A stretch of DNA of 6,822 nucleotides, taken from NCBI GenBank assembly GCA_035294565.1, contig DATGKR010000035.1, positions 1 to 6,822 on the forward strand, written 5' to 3'. The position numbers and the translations under genes are program-made. Source of the stretch: DATGKR01 sp035294565. GTDB taxonomy: Bacteria; Actinomycetota; Acidimicrobiia; Acidimicrobiales; Palsa-688. The notes under the pieces are model-generated. The model worked only from the letters and a program-made list of their open reading frames with translations. It made no database searches and was not told the origin of the DNA. Shown piece after piece: positions 1-6,463 of the stretch (position 1 is its first letter; every line of letters starts with the position of its first letter).

Positions 1-182
1 TTTAGCTACCGGTCTGCTCCTCACGTCCTTTGCTCCCCATGCCGGCGTCCTGGTCCGGTTGCTCACGGCCCAGTCACGCGAGAGACGCTCTTGCGCTCCT
101 GCATCTCATCAAATGTTGTGGACGGGCCTCGGTGGTTAGGCCGAAGTGTCACAGCTTCAGGCCAGGATCGCAACTAGAAGAT

Positions 183-782
183 ATGACCGCAGACACAAGA
201 GCACTGGTGGTGCCGGTGCAGGAGCGACCGGTCGCGGTGAGGGCGCGACCACGTGGGCAGCCACCGGCCTCGCCGCTCGAGGAGTTCGAGCAGGTGTACC
301 GGCGCAACATCGAGGTCCTGGTGAGCTACTTTGCGCGCCGCTGCCGTGACCCGCAGGCGGTCGCGGACCTCACGTCCGAGACGTTTGTCCGGGCAGTGGA
401 GAGCTTCGCCAGGTTCGACCCCCGTCGGGGTTCGGACCGGGCGTGGCTGTTCGGCATCGCAGCTCACGTGTTCGCATACTACTGCGAGCAATCAGCGGCC
501 GGACGCGACGCGGTCGCCCGCCTCGGCGGCCACCGGCCGCTTGACGAGGACGAGATCGAGGAGCTCGCCGCGCGGATCGACGCCGAGCGAGAGGGCGCAG
601 AGCTGGTGCGTTGCGGCGAACTGCCTGCGCTCGAGCAGGCTGCGCTCGAGCTCGTCGACTTGGACGGGCTCACCCCGAAGGAGGCGGCGGCGGCCCTTGG
701 CATCTCCCACGTCGCATTTCGTAAGCGGTTGTCCCGGGCGAGGTCCCGGCTAAAGATAAAGAAAGGAGCAACGCAGAAATGA
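183..782 (+). CDS. ECF-type RNA polymerase sigma factor (sigma-70 family), 199 aa
   Basis: An alternative sigma factor that would direct RNA polymerase to a dedicated promoter set. Residues about 35-105 look like sigma region 2: a helical start around FEQVYRRNIEVLVSYFARR, then DLTSETFVRAVESFARFD, and the core/-10 binding helix with AWLFGIAAHVFAYY. Residues about 143-192 look like region 4, with the helix-turn-helix LTPKEAAAALGISHVAFRKR and a basic end SRARSRLKIKK. No extra C-terminal domain is seen. The frame is open upstream to a TTG at 30, but the ATG at 183 is preferred: it gives a normal ECF length and has a weak purine-rich AGAAG just upstream, and the upstream residues resemble no sigma domain. 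The linker (about 110-140) is acidic. The stop overlaps the next start (ATGA, 779-782), so translation is probably coupled. I saw no convincing promoter or GGAAC-type ECF autoregulatory -35 box in 1-182. The ECF subgroup cannot be assigned by eye. Confidence 0.9.
   Translation: MTADTRALVVPVQERPVAVRARPRGQPPASPLEEFEQVYRRNIEVLVSYFARRCRDPQAVADLTSETFVRAVESFARFDPRRGSDRAWLFGIAAHVFAYYCEQSAAGRDAVARLGGHRPLDEDEIEELAARIDAEREGAELVRCGELPALEQAALELVDLDGLTPKEAAAALGISHVAFRKRLSRARSRLKIKKGATQK
762..768 (+). promoter_or_regulatory. Shine-Dalgarno for the small membrane protein gene
   Basis: AAAGGAG lies 10 bases before the ATG at 779, inside the end of the sigma-factor gene. It is the clearest ribosome-binding site in the operon and confirms the start that overlaps the sigma stop codon. 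Confidence 0.75.
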
Positions 783-1336
783 CTAAGTTCACAGAACGTT
801 TGTGGAGCGATCTCGTCCGGGAGCAGGGCCCGGTGCTGGCGGAGGCCGTCCGACCGGGGCCGGGCTGGGCCCGCATCCTCCGGCGCCCGCACGTCCTCGC
901 GGGCAGCAGCCTCGGGTTGGCCGGCGCCGGCGCTGCGCTCGCGGTCGTGCTGGGTGCCGTAGGCACGCCGCCGGCGTACGCCATCACGAGACAGGGTGAC
1001 GGGTCAGTGCTGGTGACGGTCAACCGGCTCGCCTCGCTCCCCCAAGCGAACGCCAAGCTGACCGCCATGGGGATCCACGAGCAGGTCACCATCTACATGG
1101 CGAGCGGGCCGGCCAACGTCAGTGGCCCGGTGGCCTGTACACCGGGACCGGGCGCGAGCCTGTCGGGCCCGCCCCTGGAGGTGCTCGTGGGCAAGGACGG
1201 CACGGAGGTCATCGGCCCGGGCCAGAGCGCCGGCAACACAGGCGAGGGTACCTTCCACCTGGCCCGCTGCACGGTTGCGCCTAATCCTGGTACGGGCCCC
1301 GGCACGGGCAGTACAGGCAACACTGGCGCCGGCTGA
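779..1336 (+). CDS. Small single-pass membrane protein, possible sigma-factor regulator, 185 aa
   Basis: I do not recognise a named family. What is visible is a short cytoplasmic-looking N-terminus (1-37, TKFTERLWSDLVREQG, ending in basic RRPH), then one hydrophobic segment at about 39-61 rich in Ala, Gly, Leu and Val. After it comes PPAYAIT, where AYA could also be a signal-peptidase-like site. An outer domain (about 70-165) contains SVLVTVNRLASLPQANAKL and two cysteines (C120, C164) that could form a disulphide. The C-terminal 20 residues are a Gly/Thr/Pro tail. Lying directly behind an ECF sigma gene with an ATGA overlap, and having a cytoplasm-membrane-outside layout, it occupies the usual anti-sigma position. 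However, the zinc-binding HxxxCxxC anti-sigma motif is absent and the cytoplasmic part is very short. A sigma-regulator role is therefore inferred from position only. It could instead be a secreted or anchored envelope protein of the sigma regulon. Confidence 0.8.
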   Translation: MTKFTERLWSDLVREQGPVLAEAVRPGPGWARILRRPHVLAGSSLGLAGAGAALAVVLGAVGTPPAYAITRQGDGSVLVTVNRLASLPQANAKLTAMGIHEQVTIYMASGPANVSGPVACTPGPGASLSGPPLEVLVGKDGTEVIGPGQSAGNTGEGTFHLARCTVAPNPGTGPGTGSTGNTGAG

Positions 1337-1340
1337 CCAT

Positions 1341-3521
1341 GTGACGACAGCGCGGTCGGCGGCCCGGCCCTGCGGCGGGGGCCGGGCCACTGCTCGCTGG
1401 TCGTGGCTACTCGTCGCGGCGGCGGTCGGCTGGGACCTCGTAAACCTGCGGGCGCTCACGCTCGGGGTTGCCTACCTGAACGACAGCTCGATGCACGAGC
1501 AGATGGTGCGCTTCGCGACCGCGCAGTTGCGTGCCGGGCACCTGCCGTTCACGAGCTGGTTCCCGTTCCTCGGTGAGGGGTCACCGCAGTTCCTCCACTA
1601 CCAGAGCCTGCCTGCGGTCCTGACCGGGCTGGTGGGGTTGGCGGTCGGCCCCGACGTGGCGTTCCGGTGGTCGCTGTACCTGCTTTTGTCGCTGTGGCCG
1701 GTCAGTGTCTACCTGTCTGCCCGCGCCTTCGGCGCGAGCCGGCCGGCGGCGGCCGCTTCGGCCGCCATGGCCCCGTTCCTGGTGAGCGCCACGGGGGTCG
1801 GCTACGAACAGCACGCCTATGTGTGGACGGGCTTCGGGGTGTGGACGCAGCTGTGGGGGATGTGGACCTTGCCGCTGGCGTGGGGATGGAGCTGGCGGGC
1901 GGTCCGCGACGGGCGCGGCTACCTCGGGGCGGTGTTGCTCACGGCGCTCACCGTCGCACTGCACTTCGAGACCGGCTACCTGGCGCTCTCGGTGCTACTC
2001 GTCTGGCCGCTCGTCGCCGGGAGGCCGCTCGTCGCCCACCTGCGCCGAGCTGCGGTCCTCCTCGGTGGTTCGCTGCTCGCGGCGGCGTGGGTGATCGTCC
2101 CCCTCGTGCAGGAGCGGCCGTGGGCAGCCATCAACGAGCCGCTGCAGGGCACCGCGCTCGTCAACGGCTACGGCGCGCGCCAAGTGCTCTATTGGCTGGT
2201 CACGGGGCAGCTGCTCGACCACGGCCGGCTGCCCGTCGTGAGCGTGCTCGCGGCGGTCGGGTTCGGGCTGGCGTGGCTTGGGTGGTCCTCGGTCGCCGAC
2301 GGCCGCGCCCTCCTGGCGGCGCTCGGGGTGTGCCTGCTGCTGTCGTTCGGCCGTACGACCTTCGGGCCGCTCGTCGACGTGGTCCCGGGCAGCGCCGACA
2401 TATTCTTCCGCCGCTTCATGATGGGCGTGCAGCTCGCGGCGTTGCTTCTTGCTGGGCGTGGGGCGGCGTGGCTGGCGGCCCGCTCAGCGCGGCTGCTCGA
2501 GGCCCGGGCACCACGTTGGCCGCCTGGACTGTCCGTGGTGGCCGGGCTCGTCGCCGCTGTCGCGGTGCTCGCGCCGGCGTGGCTCCAGCTCGGTGCCTAC
2601 GACCGCCGTGACGGCGCCGCGATCGCGGCCCAGCGCCGCGCAGACAAAGTCGAGGGCGCCGAGCTCGGCCGGCTGATCGCGGTGGTCAAACGCGACGGCG
2701 GCGGCCGGACGTACGCCGGGATGCCCTCCAACTGGGGCCAGGACTTCACCGTCGGGGCGGTGCCGGTGTTCAAGTACCTGGAGAGCCTCGATGTCGACGA
2801 GGTCGGGTACACCCTGCGGACGGCGTCGCTCATGACCGACCCGGAGTACTTTTTCGACGACCGCGACCCGTCCGACTACCGGCTGTTCGGGATCCGCTAC
2901 CTCATAATCCCCTCCGGGCACGAGCCGCCCGTGCGCGCACGGCTGGCAATGCGCTCAGGCCCCTACTCCCTGTGGACGATCGACGGCGCCGGCTACGTCC
3001 AGGTCGGCCGGGTCGTCGGTGAGATCACGGCGAACCGGACGGACGTGGGCGCCCGCAGCGCCCCGCTCCTTCGCTCCGGGCTCGCCGGCGACGGCGCATA
3101 TCTCGCGGTTAGATGGGGCCGCGAAGCCGCGCGCAACGACCGGTTACCGATGGCGCCTCCACAGCCCCCCGCCGGCGCGGTGCAAGTTGAAAAAGCCGAC
3201 CTCGACCAAGGCTGGGCCTCGGCGACGGTTCGGATGCGCCGGCCAGGAGTGGCGGTCCTCAGCGCCTCCTACGACCCTGGGTGGACGGCAACCGTCAATG
3301 GACAGCGGCGACCGGTCCGGATGGTGGCGCCGGCGCTCGTCGCGGTCAGCGTCCCCGCGGGCACAGACCACGTCGTGTTCCGCTTCCGGGGGTACGGCTA
3401 TTACCCGCAGTTGTTCGCGCTCAGCGGCCTCACAATTGCCACGGTCGCCCTCGTGCCGCTATGCCTGCGGCGCAAGAGCAAGAGCTGGCCCCAGGCCCAG
3501 TGCCCGCGGCGGGAGCACTGA
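1341..3521 (+). CDS. Polytopic membrane protein, PTPS-related/YfhO-like, probable GT-C glycosyltransferase, 726 aa
   Basis: A large integral membrane protein resembling the '6-pyruvoyl-tetrahydropterin synthase-related' membrane family, which is regarded as GT-C-like: enzymes that move sugars from polyprenyl-phosphate donors outside the membrane. After the first hydrophobic segment (about 20-40) there is a first outer loop with NDSSMHEQ (D48, H52, E53), then GHLPFTSWFPFLGEGSPQF, the expected pattern for this family and its likely catalytic region. About ten or more further hydrophobic segments lie between 88 and 416. A soluble outer domain (about 417-690) ends in a beta-rich part, SYDPGWTATVNGQ followed by VPAGTDHVVFRF, much like the C-terminal module of YfhO-type proteins. 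A final membrane helix (about 691-709) precedes a basic tail (LRRKSKSW), fitting an inside C-terminus. The frame is open back to 1122, but that part overlaps the preceding gene and reads as Arg-rich shadow sequence. GTG at 1341, 4 bp after the previous stop, is chosen. No Shine-Dalgarno is seen, so re-initiation after the previous gene is likely. Acceptor and donor are unknown. Confidence 0.82.
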   Translation: MTTARSAARPCGGGRATARWSWLLVAAAVGWDLVNLRALTLGVAYLNDSSMHEQMVRFATAQLRAGHLPFTSWFPFLGEGSPQFLHYQSLPAVLTGLVGLAVGPDVAFRWSLYLLLSLWPVSVYLSARAFGASRPAAAASAAMAPFLVSATGVGYEQHAYVWTGFGVWTQLWGMWTLPLAWGWSWRAVRDGRGYLGAVLLTALTVALHFETGYLALSVLLVWPLVAGRPLVAHLRRAAVLLGGSLLAAAWVIVPLVQERPWAAINEPLQGTALVNGYGARQVLYWLVTGQLLDHGRLPVVSVLAAVGFGLAWLGWSSVADGRALLAALGVCLLLSFGRTTFGPLVDVVPGSADIFFRRFMMGVQLAALLLAGRGAAWLAARSARLLEARAPRWPPGLSVVAGLVAAVAVLAPAWLQLGAYDRRDGAAIAAQRRADKVEGAELGRLIAVVKRDGGGRTYAGMPSNWGQDFTVGAVPVFKYLESLDVDEVGYTLRTASLMTDPEYFFDDRDPSDYRLFGIRYLIIPSGHEPPVRARLAMRSGPYSLWTIDGAGYVQVGRVVGEITANRTDVGARSAPLLRSGLAGDGAYLAVRWGREAARNDRLPMAPPQPPAGAVQVEKADLDQGWASATVRMRRPGVAVLSASYDPGWTATVNGQRRPVRMVAPALVAVSVPAGTDHVVFRFRGYGYYPQLFALSGLTIATVALVPLCLRRKSKSWPQAQCPRREH

Positions 3522-3845
3522 CATCCAGGCGGAGCCAACGCGGCGCTCGAAGTTACGTGAGTTGGATATTGTGCCTTACCCAACCAGTCACTAGGGCAAC
3601 TGGTGAACGGCCAAAGCCCGGCTGCGACCGGAGCCCCGAATGCAAGGAGCCACGATGCCCACCTCTGCCACGAGGTGTGGAACGAGCTGCTCACGTGCCT
3701 CAGCCAGGTCGGCCGTCGCCAGTACCCCCGAACGTCGGGCCCGTTAAGGTTAAGCACGCTGGGGGCCAGCTCGCCGCGCGAACGCGCACCGAGAGCGCCG
3801 GGCGGGTCGACGAACGAGGCTCGGGGAGGACTGTCTCCATATAGC

Positions 3846-3873
3846 ACGTACCTACGTAGGCACGTAGGTACGT
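3846..3873. repeat. Perfect 11-6-11 inverted repeat, candidate recombinase site
   Basis: The left arm ACGTACCTACG (3846-3856) and right arm CGTAGGTACGT (3863-3873) are exact reverse complements around the 6-bp centre TAGGCA. The left arm plus centre also contains the 10-bp palindrome CCTACGTAGG (3851-3860). A total of 28 bp with 11-bp arms and a 6-bp centre is the architecture of Xer/dif-type tyrosine recombinase crossover sites, and a tyrosine recombinase gene follows. The sequence itself does not resemble known dif arms. It could alternatively be an operator for an unseen regulator. Confidence 0.65.
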
Positions 3874-3918
3874 AGATCTGACGAGCTCGCCGTCGGGCCG
3901 GCTCAGGCACGATCTGGC

Positions 3919-3950
3919 TGTACAGCAAGCAGTTGGTCGCTGGCAGTACA
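3919..3950. repeat. Imperfect 12-bp inverted repeat upstream of the recombinase gene
   Basis: TGTACAGCAAGC (3919-3930) and GCTGGCAGTACA (3939-3950) match as reverse complements at 10 of 12 positions, separated by 8 bp. The outer TGTAC/GTACA halves are exact. Its place just before the recombinase frame fits an operator or a secondary recombinase-binding site. Function is inferred only. Confidence 0.4.
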
Positions 3951-3968
3951 CGGCCATGGGAGCCGTGT
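3948..3968. repeat. 7-bp hairpin at the upstream edge of the recombinase frame
   Basis: ACACGGC (3948-3954) and GCCGTGT (3962-3968) are perfect reverse complements with a 7-base loop. The right arm covers the upstream GTG candidate start at 3967, which would make initiation there poor and favours the GTG at 4042. No T-run follows, so it is not a typical terminator. Confidence 0.4.
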
Positions 3969-4041
3969 GTGCCCGGGCCGACTGGCACCCCCCAGGCGAG
4001 CTCACCCACGTCTTCGGCTGGGCCAGCAGTACCCTCTCATC

Positions 4042-5181
4042 GTGGCCGTTGCTAGGCACCTCGTAGCCGTACGGGCGGAGGCCGGCCGGGACGAGCACTT
4101 ACCTACGTACCTACGTAGTGCGGAGGAGCTCCGCCAGCAGGCCGCATCGGCGGAGACGCTGCGGGCCTACCGAGCCGACTGGGCGCGCTTCGAGCGCTGG
4201 TGCGCCCTCCACGAGCTGGCGCCGCTCCCCGCCTCTCCCGACGTGCTGGCCGCCTACCTGGCCGAGGCCGCCAACGAGCCTGGGCTGCGGCCCGGGCAGC
4301 GCTGGCGCTACACGCCGGCGACGCTCGAACGTTGGGTGGCCGGCGTCTCCTGGGCGCACGAACGGGCCGGGTTCGTCTCTTCTGGCCGGCACCCTGCCGT
4401 CAGGGACCTGCTTTCGGGCCTGCGCCGGGTGCGTGCCTCTCCCCCGAAGCGCAAGTCCCCCGTCTTGCTCGCCGACCTTGAGGCGATGCTCGAGACCTTC
4501 GAGGTGAGACGTTGGCCGGCGGCCGTCGGCGGGACGAGGAACCGCTGCCTGCTGCTGTTCGGCTGGGCCGGGGCGCTCAGGCGGAGCGAGCTCGCCGCGC
4601 TCAACGTCTGCGACGTGCGCTGGGACCGCGAAGACGGCCTGCACCTGGTGATCAGGTCCTCCAAGACCGACCCAGAGGCGGAAGGGGCCGTGGTGGCGGT
4701 GCCGTTCGGGCGCCAGCCGCTCACCTGCGGGCCGTGCCTATGGGCGGCGTGGGCGAGGCTCATGGCCGGCTGGCACGGTTCCGACGGCGGCCCAGGCGGC
4801 CGGGTGGGCCTCATGCGCGCCCTGCGGGGCTCGGCCCGCGACGAAGAGCACGTCTGCCGCTCCCCCCTGCCGGAGCTCCCCGACCCAGAAGCGCCGGCTT
4901 TCCCGCCCGTCCGGGCCAACGGCGCCATCGGGGCGGGCCGCATCGGCGGCGAGGCGGTGGCCCAGGTCGTCCGGCGCGCCGGCGCCCGGGTGGGCCTCGA
5001 CCCAAGGGCCCTCGCCGGCCACAGCCTGCGGGCGGGCTTCGTGACCGAGGCGCTGCGAGCCGGGGCGTCGGCCCACGCCGTCATGCGCCAGACCCGCCAC
5101 CGCAATCCCGCGACTGTCGAGGTCTACGCCAGGGAGCGGGCGCCGCTCGTCGGCAACGCGGTCACGATGGTCGGGCTCTGA
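4042..5181 (+). CDS. Tyrosine site-specific recombinase/integrase, 379 aa
   Basis: A phage-integrase-family recombinase that would cut and rejoin DNA at paired sites through a covalent phosphotyrosine. With the GTG at 4042, the N-terminal core-binding (SAM-like) domain spans about 20-140 and includes AETLRAYRADWARFERWC and TPATLERWVAGVSWAHERAG. The catalytic domain follows with all six conserved residues: R180 in GALRRSELAAL, K208 in RSSKTD, H327 and R330 in GHSLRAGF, H353 in QTRHRN and nucleophile Y362 in VEVYARE. The end NAVTMVGL matches the usual end of this integrase group. The stretch between K208 and H327 is long, with TCGPC and a further Cys. The start is uncertain: the frame is open to GTG 3967 (404 aa) and neither start has a good Shine-Dalgarno. 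I prefer 4042 because it leaves a family-like lead of about 35 residues before the core-binding domain. A 14-bp copy of the upstream repeat lies in codons for LPTYLRS. The 3' end overlaps convergent hipA by 20 bp. Confidence 0.9.
   Translation: MAVARHLVAVRAEAGRDEHLPTYLRSAEELRQQAASAETLRAYRADWARFERWCALHELAPLPASPDVLAAYLAEAANEPGLRPGQRWRYTPATLERWVAGVSWAHERAGFVSSGRHPAVRDLLSGLRRVRASPPKRKSPVLLADLEAMLETFEVRRWPAAVGGTRNRCLLLFGWAGALRRSELAALNVCDVRWDREDGLHLVIRSSKTDPEAEGAVVAVPFGRQPLTCGPCLWAAWARLMAGWHGSDGGPGGRVGLMRALRGSARDEEHVCRSPLPELPDPEAPAFPPVRANGAIGAGRIGGEAVAQVVRRAGARVGLDPRALAGHSLRAGFVTEALRAGASAHAVMRQTRHRNPATVEVYARERAPLVGNAVTMVGL
4100..4118. repeat. Second copy of the recombinase-region repeat, inside the integrase 5' end
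   Basis: TACCTACG occurs twice in tandem (4100-4107, 4108-4115). Bases 4105-4118 (ACGTACCTACGTAG) are identical to 3846-3859. Because the upstream site is palindromic, 4103-4116 also matches 3862-3875 in reverse. Unlike the upstream site, this copy has the two half-motifs as direct repeats, not as a full inverted pair. Confidence 0.65.
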
Positions 5182-6463
5182 CGCGCCTCGTCCTCGCGTT
5201 CACGGCGCTCGGGCGCGGAGAGCGAGCGGCGGCAGACAGCTTGCGAGCTCGTGCAGCAAGGAAATCGACGAGCCTGGGCGGCGGCCATGGCGACGCGTCA
5301 GCTTCGGCGGAGATGGCCGAAGGCAGCGCGTCGAGGACGGACTCGACGGCGTCGCGCGCGGCGTCAGCGCTGAGCCCCCACGACTCGGCCTCGGCGACGA
5401 AGTCTGCCGGACGAAGCGCGTCGATGTCCCGCACGCCGTTGACGAACGTGCCGGGCACAGCCGAGACGTGCCGGTAGAAGCGGGTCGACATGACGTCGTA
5501 GAGCGGGGCAAGACGCACTTTCCCGTCGGCCCCATGTAGGAAGGCGGTGTTCTTGGCGTGCCGGTCGGCGTCGCCGACGGCCGCCGCGAACACGACGGAA
5601 CGGCACAGCTCGACAAGCGTCGTGCCCGCGGCAGTCCACCTGCGCAGCAGATCCGCGATAGCCCGGAGCGACGGCCCTCCGTCTTCCTCGTACTTGCGCC
5701 CAACCGGCACCGACAGCGCCTGGCAGGCGTCCTCCTGATGGAGCCGGTGCACCTCGCCGGCGGAAGTCACCTCGCGGTCGAAACGCTCGACGACCAGCAC
5801 CGGACGCCCGGCGAAATACCCCACTTCCACGTGCGCCGCAGCGAGCCCGACGCGGGCGGCGAGGCGCATGCAGAAAGCCTCGTTCTCTACCGAGCCTTCC
5901 AGACCGGGGACGGCGGGCTTCAAGATGTGGGTCGACGGGGCGCCGCCGACCGGGAGCGCCCAAGAGCCGTCTGGAAGCCTGGTGAGCACAACCTTGCCTT
6001 GGGCGCCGGCTAGGGAAACCCGCACGCGGTCGTCGACGCCGAGCGGCGCCGTGCGCACCGCCGCCAGGCGCTTGGCCACCTCGTCTTCTGTGATGCGCTC
6101 TGCCTGGCTCAGCGAGGCCGGTAGAGGGGGGCCTTCCGACAAAGGCGCGAGCACAAGAGCGCCGGCGCAGTCCCGCCCGAGCGCGCGCAAGAAGCCGAAG
6201 ACGTCGTCCTCTGACAGCGCCAGGTCGTAGGCCAGCGTGCGGCGAGCCTCGCCCTCAGGCAGCAGACCGTCGAAGAACGGCCTGACCAGGCGGTCGAGGT
6301 ACGGACGTGGGCTTACCGGCATCGCCAGCGAGACGACCGGAGTGTTGAGCGACCATCGCCTCATCGCCGCACCGGTGTAGGTGAGACGCAAGCCGCGGCG
6401 TAGTTCCAAGGTGGCGACATGCTCCCCGGAGAACCATATGGCAAGCGGCTCACTGCGTGCCAT
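5162..6463 (-). CDS. hipA: HipA-type serine/threonine kinase toxin, 433 aa
   Basis: The toxin of a HipBA type II system. E. coli HipA phosphorylates glutamyl-tRNA synthetase, which halts translation and promotes dormancy; the substrate here is not known. The N-subdomain (about 1-110) includes PFFDGLLPEGEARR. The kinase core shows SLAGAQGK at 150-157, with S150 at the position of the E. coli autophosphorylated serine. It also has STHILKP with ATP-binding K182, ENEAF at 193-197, VERFDR at 225-230 and LHQEDACQAL. The catalytic loop is GDADRHAKN (D300, K304, N305) and the metal-binding motif is LAPLYDVMS (D323). All key residues are present and the length matches E. coli HipA (about 440 aa), so it looks active. 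The ATG at 6463 is preferred; the in-frame TTG at 6472 is only 3 bases after GGAGG, while that GGAGG lies 12 bases before the ATG. The start overlaps the hipB stop by 14 bp, which implies coupled translation. The Arg-rich C-terminal tail runs into the recombinase gene on the opposite strand. Confidence 0.93.
   Translation of the reverse strand: MARSEPLAIWFSGEHVATLELRRGLRLTYTGAAMRRWSLNTPVVSLAMPVSPRPYLDRLVRPFFDGLLPEGEARRTLAYDLALSEDDVFGFLRALGRDCAGALVLAPLSEGPPLPASLSQAERITEDEVAKRLAAVRTAPLGVDDRVRVSLAGAQGKVVLTRLPDGSWALPVGGAPSTHILKPAVPGLEGSVENEAFCMRLAARVGLAAAHVEVGYFAGRPVLVVERFDREVTSAGEVHRLHQEDACQALSVPVGRKYEEDGGPSLRAIADLLRRWTAAGTTLVELCRSVVFAAAVGDADRHAKNTAFLHGADGKVRLAPLYDVMSTRFYRHVSAVPGTFVNGVRDIDALRPADFVAEAESWGLSADAARDAVESVLDALPSAISAEADASPWPPPRLVDFLAARARKLSAAARSPRPSAVNARTRRVRARPS

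Larger units (their letters stand above)
3522..4041. other. Gene-poor stretch with several palindromes
   Basis: I find no convincing protein or RNA gene in these roughly 520 bases. Open frames on both strands here give Arg/Pro/Ser-rich sequence with no domain. The stretch holds the perfect 11-6-11 inverted repeat (3846-3873), an imperfect 12-bp inverted repeat (3919-3950), a 7-bp hairpin (3948-3968), and weaker hairpins at 3583-3604 (ACCAGT/ACTGGT) and 3660-3677 (CACCTC/GAGGTG). None is followed by a T-run, so a classical terminator for the upstream operon is not visible. The recombinase promoter presumably lies here but I could not pick out -35/-10 boxes. The recombinase frame itself is open back to 3967. 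Confidence 0.6.

Noticed and set aside
30..182. Upstream extension of the sigma factor from TTG 30
   Set aside because: The 51 extra residues resemble no sigma region, and the ATG at 183 gives the normal ECF length.
1667..2611. 314-aa open frame on the plus strand
   Set aside because: It is out of frame inside the membrane glycosyltransferase gene and Arg/Ala/Gly-rich without motifs.
3583..3604. ACCAGT/ACTGGT hairpin as a terminator of the sigma operon
   Set aside because: The stem is only 6 bp with a 10-base loop and no T-run, so it cannot be called a terminator.
3401..4009. 202-aa open frame on the minus strand over the gene-poor stretch
   Set aside because: It has no recognisable domain, crosses the palindromes, overlaps the end of the membrane protein gene and shows no ribosome-binding site. 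A small excisionase was considered here but no helix-turn-helix pattern is visible.
4308..5105. 265-aa open frame on the minus strand
   Set aside because: It lies entirely opposite the recombinase, whose catalytic motifs are intact. Its translation is Arg/Pro/Ser-rich with no domain, as expected of a shadow frame in GC-rich DNA.
4512..5477. 321-aa open frame on the plus strand
   Set aside because: It runs out of frame through the recombinase and into antisense hipA, with Arg/Gly-rich low-complexity translation. It is a shadow frame.
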